Below, in pieces: positions 18,301 through 20,901 of a DNA stretch of 20,901 nt. The translations under genes and the position numbers were made by a program. The stretch comes from Botryllus schlosseri (Eukaryota > Chordata > Ascidiacea > Stolidobranchia > Styelidae), in NCBI GenBank assembly GCA_000444245.1, contig ATSW01004408.1:1-20901 (forward strand), given 5' to 3'. The notes beneath the pieces were generated by a model. That model was not told the DNA's origin, searched no databases, and saw only the letters and a program-made list of their open reading frames with translations. Each line of letters opens with the position of its first letter. Position 1 is the stretch's first letter.

Positions 18301-19555
18301 ACACAAAAATATGTGTAAAATATCTGTAGTGGCACTTCATTTTCGCTTTTGACTTGGCAGCTCCCCGACTTACAGAAAAACCCGAATCGCGATATAATAA
18401 TAAGGCGCCAAATGTCAACGTCTGCGTTTATAGTTAAATTTCGTGTATTCCTCATAACGCATGCACAGGACTATTGTCAGACTACGATCAGAACAAAGCA
18501 ATTATAGAAATATGCCAACGTTTATCGTGATGGTTGCAATCACCGTTTTAGCAATTTAGATAACCGTATTCAACCTCCCAATGATCTACATTTTGCCCAT
18601 TCCATTGTTTGCGAATAAAGGCGTTGACAGAATAGAACCCTATGATCCGTAGGCTGGATGATTGAGTATTCAAGAAAATACAAGCCATTTGTGTTACAGA
18701 ACTTCAGAATAAGGCGAAACAATAACTTCATATTGTTAATTTATTCGCTAAAAGCTTTTCGACTGACCCTCATCAATAGCGAACGTCAGTGATACGGTGG
18801 ATCAAATTCAAAATGTAAGAACTATTTTGTGTCTATGACGTAATAATAACAAAAACAAACAAGTAGCACTGACGTTCGCTACTGATGAGGGTCAGTCGAA
18901 AAGCTTTTAGCGAATAACTTAACAATACGAAGTTATTGTTTCGCGTTATTCTCAAGTAAATACGGGCAAGGACTTTGATGTAACAATATGCAATCATTTG
19001 ACTGGTCCGGCTATAGCGCGCGATTTGTAGGTTTCAATTCGGTTAGCGACGCAGCTTGAGTTTGACACTACTGGTCTAGGATATTGATGGAGGATTTACA
19101 AATTTTATGCCATCAACTTAATGATGTCTTAACAGAATTATAATTCACCAAGTGTTTTATACTATCTTCTGATGTGATTTTCTTTCATTGCCTTTTAATT
19201 TCACTCTGATTTCGAAGATAACGTTGCCGACGTCTGGCGAAAACTACCCTCAAATAACATTTCCAAGGCAGTGCAACTGTAGTTACCTCTTGCGATTTGC
19301 ATAGGCAATAGGCAAAGACGAAACTTTGTATTACATACATCAAGGACCGTTTACATTAACAACCTTACGAAAAGACATGACAATTTCAGTATTAACGAGG
19401 ACAGAGAAGATGTATTGGATAGAACGGGAATGTTCGTCGTAACATTCTTCCTTCCGAGTGGATATACAATCGACCAAACAGAAGCCACTGCCAGAAATCC
19501 ATCCGCAAAGCTCGTCGAACTCGTGGATGAAGAAGTGACTGGTTATTTCGACGAG
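227..19555 (+). CDS. CD109 / alpha-2-macroglobulin-like thioester protein gene (28 visible exons, both ends missing)
   Basis: This gene covers the whole window. The predicted product is a secreted or membrane-anchored thioester protein of the CD109/TEP/alpha-2-macroglobulin family, which bind proteases or microbial surfaces covalently. Exons: 227-381, 445-479, 1205-1367, 2246-2442, 2501-2628, 2999-3104, 3170-3308, 4083-4174, 6558-6640, 7023-7161, 7258-7443, 7523-7732, 8312-8461, 8605-8733, 8792-8846, 8995-9142, 10332-10449, 11189-11302, 11430-11651, 12717-12861, 13081-13276, 13843-14068, 14594-14683, 15055-15220, 16469-16692, 16843-16992, 17637-17815, 19390-19555. All junctions keep phase and give about 1370 residues; human CD109 has about 1445. 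Landmarks are IQTDKAIYKPGQT, EEYVLPKF, YTYGQPVKG, FFPESWIW, GCGDQ and VIHTDMQGG. The signal peptide and C-terminal tail were not found, so a GPI anchor cannot be judged. CD109 is closer than A2M because the motif after the thioester has His, not Asn. The model is by eye; small boundary errors are possible. Confidence 0.93.
445..479 (+). CDS. Exon 2: MG1 micro-exon
   Basis: A 35-base exon encodes the tail of MG1, GQSTCIQFDAVN. It follows a clear acceptor (tttctttttatag). Two donors fit the frame: gtaggc at 480, or gtaaac at 474, which would drop VN. Both leave phase 0, as exon 3 needs. The match to family MG1 is by pattern only, so this exon is less sure than its neighbours. Confidence 0.6.
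587..1168 (+). mobile_element. MITE copy 1 (hAT-type, TAGGGTTGCATTT family), old
   Basis: This is a degraded copy of the family seen whole at 5212-5616 and 10460-11007, in the same orientation as the latter. Its ends read TAGGTTGATATTG and, inverted, TTGGGTGATATTG. Inside it shares gaccgccggctataa...gatcaaggatatt and gaggccatattgatcctatattttcaattg with the copy at 10460. No target duplication is recognisable at the ends I chose, so the left end in particular is approximate. It lies in intron 2. Confidence 0.65.
1205..1367 (+). CDS. Exon 3: MG1-MG2 junction
   Basis: Phase 0 to phase 1, acceptor taccacag. It encodes EYTGTTDFRVSVVGRNS and then SVSIFIQTDKAIYKPGQT. The last is the highly conserved start of MG2 in the A2M family (human CD109 VFIQTDKALYKPKQEV). 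The donor is gtaagt. This exon and exon 4 fix the family assignment at the N-terminal end. Confidence 0.96.
1368..2245. other. Intron 3 (878 bp), no recognised content
   Basis: AT-rich intron between MG1/2 and MG2 exons, with a good donor (gtaagt) and acceptor (tttttcag). I found no coding segment and no terminal inverted repeats. A TTAATAATTA-rich stretch lies near 1690-1715. Confidence 0.7.
2246..2442 (+). CDS. Exon 4: MG2
   Basis: Phase 1 to phase 0. It begins with the split codon A|TG giving MKFRAVVTKPDLLPF, followed by FRLVDPKGNIVMRERN and GEWKLSYEVH. This matches the MG2 body (human CD109 VKFRIVTLFSDFKPY, IKDPKSNLIQQW, LGDWSIQVQV). The donor is gtacgt. An N-glycosylation sequon, NAT, is present. 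Confidence 0.95.
2501..2628 (+). CDS. Exon 5: MG2 end to MG3 start
   Basis: Phase 0 to phase 2. It encodes GYEDFITVSIEEYVLPKFSI and then LTGKVKA plus a split codon. EEYVLPKFxVxI is a hallmark of the MG2-MG3 boundary throughout the A2M/TEP family. The 58-bp intron before it is one of the shortest in the gene. Confidence 0.97.
2629..2998. other. Intron 5 (370 bp), no recognised content
   Basis: AT-rich intron with donor gtatgt and acceptor gaattcag. Nothing else recognised. Confidence 0.7.
2999..3104 (+). CDS. Exon 6: MG3
   Basis: Phase 2 to phase 0. The split codon AT|G joins exon 5 to give KAMYTYGQPVKGSGYVEI, matching the conserved AKYTYGKPVKGDVTL of CD109. It ends NGIRIDFI before gtaagc. 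Confidence 0.96.
3170..3308 (+). CDS. Exon 7: MG3 end
   Basis: Phase 0 to phase 1. It encodes EFAREENFVIDVKDI and SGSILSIFAAVTEQHSGQS, which corresponds to the VEILTTVTESVTGISRNVS strand pair in human CD109. An ambiguous base at 3247 is the third base of a Ser codon (TCN), so the protein is unaffected. Confidence 0.92.
3309..4082. other. Intron 7 (774 bp), no recognised content
   Basis: Donor gtaaag, acceptor ctcatttcag. The last 120 bases are open in the frame of exon 8 but show no family similarity, so I treat them as intronic. Confidence 0.65.
4083..4174 (+). CDS. Exon 8: MG4 start, with a defective or non-GT donor
   Basis: Phase 1 in, phase 0 out. It encodes DTTTMRLERLKIKADKLSAP and then EYVKPGLPYSA, the first strands of MG4 (human CD109 YIIEFFDYTTVLKPSLNFTAT). 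The coding match and the phase need of exon 9 put the end at about 4174. The following bases are TAAGTGAG, which is a normal gtaagtgag donor lacking its first G. Using the GT at 4178 would add an in-frame TAA. A GC donor at 4172 (TCG|GCCTAAG) keeps frame but fits the consensus poorly. Confidence 0.85.
4213..4340 (+). mobile_element. hAT-like transposon end, fragment
   Basis: The stretch ccggtggttcgcaaag followed by cccgcggccc and ggttggccgcataa has the look of the left end of a hAT element (CAGTGGTTCGCAAAC-type terminus with GGCCGC motifs). No matching right end or target duplication was found. The right limit given is arbitrary. Confidence 0.4.
4801..4900 (+). mobile_element. hAT-like transposon end (CAGTGGTCCTCAAA), fragment
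   Basis: The sequence cagtggtcctcaaaatgggg followed by gcgcccc and a ggggggcgcg run matches the common hAT terminus CAGTGGTTCTCAAACTGGGG. I found no partner end. It sits in intron 8 between other transposon remains. The right limit is arbitrary. Confidence 0.45.
5212..5616 (-). mobile_element. MITE copy 2 (hAT-type, TAGGGTTGCATTT family), 8-bp duplication
   Basis: The ends are TTGGGTTGCATTTAAAAC and, inverted, TAGGGTTGCATTTAAAAA. The 8-base duplication cttacaac is perfect (5204-5211 and 5617-5624). Eight-base duplication and a TAGGG terminus point to hAT transposase mobilisation. It is in opposite orientation to the copy at 10460 and about 140 bases shorter, so it has an internal deletion. 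It carries a perfect TGACGTCA at 5300-5307. No coding potential. Confidence 0.9.
5625..6557. other. Rest of intron 8, unrecognised transposon-like debris
   Basis: Contains gcggcccacgccgtagc near 5805 and short GC-rich patches that suggest older hAT-type debris, but no ends can be paired. The intron ends at the acceptor tttgcttatag (6557). No coding exon seen; the missing stretch between exons 8 and 9 is small or nil by comparison with human CD109. Confidence 0.5.
6558..6640 (+). CDS. Exon 9: MG4
   Basis: Phase 0 to phase 2. It encodes VQVSQKDSSSLSIDELRTTR and VQIEMSY, matching the human CD109 VKVTRADGNQLTLEERRNN and VVITVTQ. The donor is gtgagt. Confidence 0.94.
6641..7022. other. Intron 9 (382 bp), no recognised content
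   Basis: AT-rich, donor gtgagt, acceptor cttctttag. Nothing recognised inside. Confidence 0.7.
7023..7161 (+). CDS. Exon 10: MG4 end
   Basis: Phase 2 to phase 0. The split codon TC|A gives SFNLYWNFENRKPSPPV, followed by DDDGLVVFTIANISGSWDRV. It corresponds to the linker and the SGTFKIEFPI strand of human CD109. It has a sequon NIS and ends at gtaagt. Confidence 0.92.
7258..7443 (+). CDS. Exon 11: MG5 start
   Basis: Phase 0 both sides. It encodes VKILTAEGQYEKMTEWYADR, FTNVYLQAMTSEVAYSVGD and IPEFSGYRIT. This parallels SKTYIQLKTRDENIKVGSPF in human CD109. The donor gtgcgt at 7444 is chosen because the next exon continues the MG5 strand in frame; reading on would end at a TAA shortly after. 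Confidence 0.94.
7523..7732 (+). CDS. Exon 12: MG5 end
   Basis: Phase 0 both sides. Joined to exon 11 it reads YRIT-MLSQGRLIQSENY, matching YMVVSRGQLVAVGKQ in human CD109. It then gives PTVHIVLSFVTGYRELVADA and NAVLKNQ, which match the acidic-strand and VQLVFKNK segments. Sequons NYT and NST are present. The donor is gtaatg. Confidence 0.96.
7733..8311. other. Intron 12 (579 bp), no recognised content
   Basis: Ends at the strong acceptor cttttttccag. About 190 bases before exon 13 are open in its frame, but the translation has no family similarity and would insert unmatched residues between MG5 and MG6. Confidence 0.7.
8312..8461 (+). CDS. Exon 13: MG6 start
   Basis: Phase 0 both sides. It encodes VVMTLSKQKTDAGMPVSITV and SYVGVRAIDQSIRLLKSGND. 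The second is the conserved MG6 signature (human CD109 GIVAVDKSVNLMNASNDIT). The donor is gtgagt. Confidence 0.97.
8605..8733 (+). CDS. Exon 14: MG6 insert region
   Basis: Phase 0 both sides. It encodes ILEEINQYGVTDDNSQESVS and then GERWGVLSVKAGDAGEIFE. The start matches the VVHELELYNTGYY segment of CD109; the middle has no close counterpart I can recall. The acceptor (ttttatcaag) is weak but the join to exon 13 is in frame. Confidence 0.85.
8792..8846 (+). CDS. Exon 15: MG6
   Basis: A 55-base exon, phase 0 to phase 1. NSGLFVLADADVFVSLPE matches FQECGLWVLTDANLTKDY of human CD109, just before the bait region. Acceptor gatttgtag, donor gtaaat. Confidence 0.92.
8995..9142 (+). CDS. Exon 16: bait region and start of MG7 link
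   Basis: Phase 1 to phase 2. The variable bait-like segment (LVMDSPGMNRGQNGVGSPNS and RNTLSTAKHATR) is followed by the conserved SFFPESWIWADGIVR (human CD109 KHFPETWIWLDTNMGSR). The segment has scattered Arg and Lys, but no RXKR furin site. Donor gtaagc. Confidence 0.95.
9143..10331. other. Intron 16 (1189 bp) with hAT-like debris
   Basis: Apart from the transposon end at 9182 there is a GC-richer stretch near 10115-10190 (cgcccctgagcc, cgccccctgagcg) that also looks transposon-derived. No coding exon is needed here: exons 16 and 17 join in frame and match without a gap. Confidence 0.6.
9182..9620 (+). mobile_element. hAT-like transposon fragment (CAGTGGATCTTAACC end)
   Basis: The left terminus cagtggatcttaaccttg fits the common hAT end CAGTGGTTCTTAACC. 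A block near 9595 (gtttggggtcacaacacc) resembles the GGGGTCGC block often seen near the other end of such elements, but the terminal CCACTG is gone. The limits are approximate. Confidence 0.4.
10332..10449 (+). CDS. Exon 17: MG7 start
   Basis: Phase 2 to phase 0. It encodes DNGSVTFNYNTPDTITTWEL and SFAISETGGLGVTAANSK, matching the conserved VPDSITSWVATGFVISEDLG of CD109. The donor gtgatg is followed within 10 bases by a transposon insertion. Confidence 0.97.
10460..11007 (+). mobile_element. MITE copy 3 (hAT-type, TAGGGTTGCATTT family), 8-bp duplication
   Basis: The longest intact member, 548 bases. Ends are TAGGGTTGCATTTAAAAC and, inverted, TTGGGTTGCATTAAAAAC. The duplication gatgcagt is perfect (10452-10459 and 11008-11015). 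It lies directly behind the exon 17 donor. It carries TGACGTCA at 10914-10921 and a short CAGTGA triplication near 10806. Non-coding. Confidence 0.92.
11189..11302 (+). CDS. Exon 18: MG7
   Basis: Phase 0 both sides. It encodes ITVSRKFFVSLNLPSSIVRG and TTVFNYFEQEID, matching human CD109 FFIFLNLPYSVIRGEEFAL and ITIFNYLKDATEV. Acceptor gcaattctag, donor gtgagt. Confidence 0.97.
11430..11651 (+). CDS. Exon 19: MG7 end / CUB start
   Basis: Phase 0 both sides. It encodes ATLEIIANDWFDFMIPPG, then ESITVVFPIKFKKVGKSEIS and GDAVKRTLLVK. This matches the VLFPIRPTHLGEIPITV and SDAVTQMILVKAEG segments of CD109. Donor gtaaga. Confidence 0.97.
11771..12523 (+). mobile_element. hAT-type transposon relic A
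   Basis: The termini are caggtgtgtcaaac and, inverted, caggggtgtcaaag, with cggcccg blocks inside both ends. The flanks atatacaa and gtgtacat match at 5 of 8 bases, a plausible worn 8-bp duplication. Around 11965-12030 a translation (NSEKANK..., FTENGPNTEAKP) resembles the N-terminus of hAT transposases of the SEKRKVD type. It shares blocks with relic B at 17915. It lies in intron 19. Confidence 0.75.
12128..12147 (+). repeat. ATGA microsatellite, five units
   Basis: Five tandem copies of ATGA inside hAT relic A; absent from relic B at the same place, so it arose after the two copies separated. Confidence 0.85.
12717..12861 (+). CDS. Exon 20: CUB-thioester link
   Basis: Phase 0 to phase 1. 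It begins PEGVAKVISRSLLINRLSEF and ends DGSIFLRLAVSG. PEG and the following strand match AEGIEKSYSQSILLDL and SERVQITAIGD in CD109, leading into the thioester domain. Confidence 0.96.
13081..13276 (+). CDS. Exon 21: thioester motif GCGDQ
   Basis: Phase 1 to phase 2. It encodes NSLDNIGNLLKMPRGCGDQ and then TMIIFTPTVFVSKFL. The Cys codon is at 13140-13142 and the Gln codon at 13149-13151, so the two residues that form the thioester are kept. The residue between them is Asp where nearly all family members have Glu (GCGEQ). It ends AFIRDGYHRELG, matching SFMRQGYQRELL. The domain should crosslink to nucleophiles on target surfaces when activated. Confidence 0.98.
13465..13653. mobile_element. Small hAT-like element (CAGTGGTTCTG ends)
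   Basis: A 189-base element with ends cagtggttctg and, inverted, cagtggttccc. The flanks atatagcg and gtttagta match at 4 of 8 and both contain the TnTAG pattern typical of hAT targets. Non-coding and in intron 21. Confidence 0.6.
13843..14068 (+). CDS. Exon 22: thioester domain with catalytic His; GC donor
   Basis: Phase 2 to phase 0. It encodes RKDGSFSAFGSRDSSGSTWL, TAFVVKCFIAANDLNPD and GQVIHTDMQ. The His codon (14054-14056) is 116 residues after the thioester Cys, the same spacing as Cys1010-His1126 in human C3, so ester-forming chemistry is expected. The exon ends CAG|gcgagt, a GC donor; the next exon resumes GGLDSAETTAAYI exactly as needed. Confidence 0.96.
14069..14593. other. Intron 22 (525 bp), GC-AG type
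   Basis: Begins gcgagt and ends atatgcag. Both flanking exons match the family without a gap (VIHTDMQ-GGLDSAE). No transposon recognised inside. Confidence 0.85.
14594..14683 (+). CDS. Exon 23: thioester domain
   Basis: Phase 0 both sides. GGLDSAETTAAYILIALAEG is the conserved helix of the alpha/alpha-toroid (human CD109 GGNKSPVTLTAYIVTSLLGY). Donor gtgagt. Confidence 0.97.
14684..15054. other. Intron 23 (371 bp), no recognised content
   Basis: Donor gtgagt, acceptor ttactaacag with a good branch-like tactaac just before it. No other content recognised. Confidence 0.7.
15055..15220 (+). CDS. Exon 24: thioester domain
   Basis: Phase 0 to phase 1. It encodes DVLTAIAKTRIYLEERVDLV and VYTLAIVGYALALVQSKKAG, matching YTLALITYALSSVGSPKAKE of CD109. 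The donor is placed at 15221 (gttggt) because this joins GKSVAE to TNVKFWAKEE in frame, as in RAEQEGGMQFW of CD109. Without splicing, reading ends at a TGA about 20 bases on. Confidence 0.92.
15621..15651. repeat. Short perfect hairpin
   Basis: Arms cacttgtgca (15621-15630) and tgcacaagtg (15642-15651) are exact inverted repeats around an 11-base loop. It lies in intron 24 just upstream of the hAT-like element at 15684. Function unknown. Confidence 0.7.
15684..16373. mobile_element. Non-autonomous hAT-like element C with perfect 8-bp duplication
   Basis: Ends caggggtcgccaac and, inverted, caggggtcactatc. The 8-base duplication atttacgg is exact on both sides (15676-15683 and 16374-16381). 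It is 690 bases long and non-coding as far as I can read. A second hAT-like end, cagggttggtcaaac at 15993, lies inside and may be a nested or chimeric part. The intron also has unresolved bases at 15296 and 15302-15304, outside the element. Confidence 0.88.
16469..16692 (+). CDS. Exon 25: thioester domain end
   Basis: Phase 1 to phase 0. It encodes TNVKFWAKEETGSARCF, then SSIEITAYVLLTYVKLG and VRWLVHQKEANGGFHSTQ. This matches LDIEVAAYALLSHFLQF and MRWLSRQRNSLGGFASTQ in CD109. Acceptor tttcaag at 16468; a second AG 11 bases on would lose four conserved residues and the frame. Donor gtgagt. Confidence 0.97.
16843..16992 (+). CDS. Exon 26: thioester domain end / CUB
   Basis: Phase 0 both sides. 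DTVMAIQALATVAGHVRTRE continues HSTQ of exon 25, giving the family motif STQDTxxAxxAL. Then LNMTVSVVHGGRRSEFELNE begins the second CUB half. Donor gtatgt. Confidence 0.97.
16993..17636. other. Intron 26 (644 bp) with diverged direct repeat
   Basis: Acceptor attattatag. Two related stretches (about 17190-17312 and 17385-17512) share ttatctcctatc(c/t)ca, gaagg(g/a)tt(t/c)atca and acaacaaat-like blocks in the same order, about 195 bases apart. No coding exon is needed between exons 26 and 27. Confidence 0.55.
17637..17815 (+). CDS. Exon 27: CUB end to receptor-binding domain
   Basis: Phase 0 to phase 2. It encodes LSNLTGTVAISAYGVGVSDV, QLNVGYNLPVGPRADEPFVL and VDLKICSR. This matches VNISANGFGFAICQLNVVYN and DLNVCTSF of CD109. 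The donor is gtaaga at 17816, giving the split codon TA|T (Tyr); reading on without splicing meets a stop at once. The RRRR processing site of human CD109 is absent. Confidence 0.95.
17915..19073 (+). mobile_element. hAT-type transposon relic B, 8-bp duplication
   Basis: Ends caggggtgtctaac and, inverted, cagtagtgtcaaac, with ggccgcatccggcccgcc just inside. The flanks gtctcgga (17907-17914) and gtctagga (19074-19081) match at 7 of 8. Near 18181 a translation NSEKGKVDTELRVLRKKD resembles the N-terminus of hAT transposases of the SEKRKVD type, soon stopped. It shares several blocks with relic A. A foldback element is nested in its right half. Intron 27. Confidence 0.85.
18701..18957. mobile_element. 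Long-armed foldback element nested in hAT relic B
   Basis: Arms 18701-18791 and 18867-18957 are inverted copies, 91 bases each with 5 mismatches by eye, around a 75-base spacer. Relic A lacks it, so it came in later. No target duplication seen, so the family is not assigned. The high arm identity in an otherwise worn element suggests it is younger than its host copy. Confidence 0.88.
19390..19555 (+). CDS. Exon 28: receptor-binding domain, last visible exon
   Basis: Phase 2 to phase 0. It encodes INEDREDVLDRTGMFVVTFF, LPSGYTIDQTEATARNPSA and KLVELVDEEVTGYFDE. This is the A2M receptor-binding domain (human CD109 SGMALMEVNLLSGFMVP). The remaining strands (the YLDSVNETQFCVNIP and DYYEP parts) must lie further downstream. 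Donor gtaata. Confidence 0.95.
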
Positions 19556-20901
19556 GTAATAATATATTAGACTGAGTCGTAGACTGTGACTTACATTGGC
19601 GATGATATTTTGCACAGGCGATTTTTAGTGATCTCGAATATGTTTGGGAATGCTAGAGTATATTATTCTTCAGTTTTGGAATCGTAGTGAGATATCACAA
19701 ATGTCTGTTTCGGCCCCTGAATGTGTTGGGCTTACAATCAACACTCATTGTCGATCCTCCGCAACAAATTTATTCACTACGCCTCGAACATGGATATCTC
19801 ACACATCATCAAGATAATATCACATGCATACGGTCAGGGTTCGACCTATACGTTGGATGACCCTTAAATCGTATAAAACTTCTGGTGATGAGCTATATAG
19901 CCATCAATCCTAACTTAATGTAATTCCTTTTATATTCAATTTAGACAAATAGGAATGAATGAATATTGGTCTATCACAGTGGTCGGGAACCTATGGCTCG
20001 CGAGCCATATATGGCTCTTTTGGGTATAATTATCAATATTGCAGCAACTTGTTTGTAAATTTTCATGACGACTCGAATAATTATTCTCGTTGCAGCATAA
20101 ACATGTTTTTGAGAGGCCAAGGCAGTGGGGTAACCTGGGTTAGGGGTTCGTACCCCCATTTCAAAATCCTTAAATTCAAGTTGCTGTCGCGCCGGCGACG
20201 AACACCACTGGCAAATTCGATCTACCGGTCATCGAGCGCCTCTAAATAGGATTGCACGATACCTCGATTGATACCCTAACATGGCGACGCTTGTAGGACA
20301 ATGCAGTTTTCAAATATACGTTGTCTTCCTACTCTACGCCGATAAATAAACTTCCTTGGAAGTGACAATAACAATTACAAGTTCAAATTAAAAACAACAC
20401 CATAGCTATCCAAGTTCTTGATTGGTAACATCAGTAGCTTTCTAGGACCACCGTAAAATGTAGATATGTAGCGTTAAATTACGCCGAATACTTTAGAAGT
20501 CGATCAATATTTAGATTCTCGGAATCAGCGAGACAATTTCATTTGAATAATATCAGTGATGATAAATTCCAAGGTATTTATGATGAGTTGCGCTATCACA
20601 GGTGCGGCTTGGCCCGTCTGTGCCTCATCTGTGCGTTAACTCTCCTTTCTCGCGTTGTTTTCGAACAATAAATATGAAAATTCCGCGATTTTGGGAATAG
20701 AAATGTCTAAAATCTAATCATTCATAATCATCGATAAAAAATACTAATAATTATGGAAGGTTTCGCAATTCTCCCTCGCTCATCCCTGACGACATGTGAG
20801 GCACTGCCTCACTTTCCTCCCCTAACCCCACGTCACTAACGTATCACACCCTCAATGGGTATCAGAGATGAGCATGGATTAGGATTAGGTTTTGAAAAAA
20901 C
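19556..20901. other. 3' intron of the gene, no further exon recognised
   Basis: I looked for the expected last strands of the receptor-binding domain (a Cys-containing strand and a DYY motif) in the forward frames and did not find them. The region is AT-rich with one hAT-like end at 19977. The gene most likely continues past the window. Confidence 0.6.
19977..20216 (+). mobile_element. hAT-like transposon end (CAGTGGTCGGGAACC)
   Basis: The sequence cagtggtcgggaacctatgg followed by ctcgcgagccatatatggct is a common hAT terminus (CAGGGGTCGGGAACCTATGGCTCGCGAGCC type). A weak possible right end is aacaccactg at 20201-20210, but the flanks do not match well, so the right limit is uncertain. Confidence 0.45.

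Noticed and set aside
18932-18948. Stretch ATACGAAGTTAT resembling a loxP arm
   Set aside because: It is part of the foldback arm; no second arm with an 8-base spacer exists, so the match is chance.
19679-19816. Open stretch after a ttcttcag acceptor, tested as the next coding exon
   Set aside because: Neither frame shows the expected Cys strand or DYY motif of the receptor-binding domain.

Overview
The window is eukaryotic, very probably from a marine invertebrate deuterostome. One intron-rich gene on the + strand fills almost all of it, and its introns hold many decayed DNA-transposon copies. The organism cannot be named from the sequence. A tunicate-like animal is a guess, from the AT-rich DNA, the short introns and the vertebrate-like CD109 domain order.

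The gene encodes a thioester protein of the CD109 / alpha-2-macroglobulin / TEP family. I place 28 coding exons between 227 and 19555 by hand. Every exon junction keeps the reading frame, and the spliced product (about 1370 residues) runs in the order expected of CD109: macroglobulin domains 1-6, bait region, MG7, CUB, thioester domain, CUB and receptor-binding domain. The signal-peptide exon and the last 50-80 residues were not found. The thioester motif reads GCGDQ instead of the usual GCGEQ. A His in VIHTDMQGG lies 116 residues after the thioester Cys, the same spacing as in complement C3. Two splice donors are unusual: one GC donor (14069), and one exon (ending near 4174) with no GT donor where one is needed.

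Layout: 227-4174 holds exons 1-8 (MG1-MG3/4). 4175-6557 is a large intron with transposon debris and an inverted MITE copy. 6558-9142 holds exons 9-16 (MG4-MG6 and bait region). 9143-10331 is an intron with a hAT-like end. 10332-11651 holds exons 17-19, with a MITE directly after the exon 17 donor. 11652-12716 is an intron with a hAT copy. 12717-15220 holds exons 20-24 (thioester domain). 15221-16468 is an intron with a hAT-like element flanked by a perfect 8-bp duplication. 16469-17815 holds exons 25-27. 17816-19389 is an intron with a second hAT copy carrying a nested 91-bp-arm hairpin. 19390-19555 is exon 28, and the rest looks intronic.

I saw no second protein gene, RNA gene, CRISPR array or operon. 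The transposon content is mostly hAT-type: an 8-bp-duplicating MITE family in three copies (TIR T[A/T]GGGTTGCATTTAAAA), a pair of related hAT relics with CAGGGGTGTCAAAC-type ends, several other CAG-ended elements or single ends, and one long-armed foldback element.
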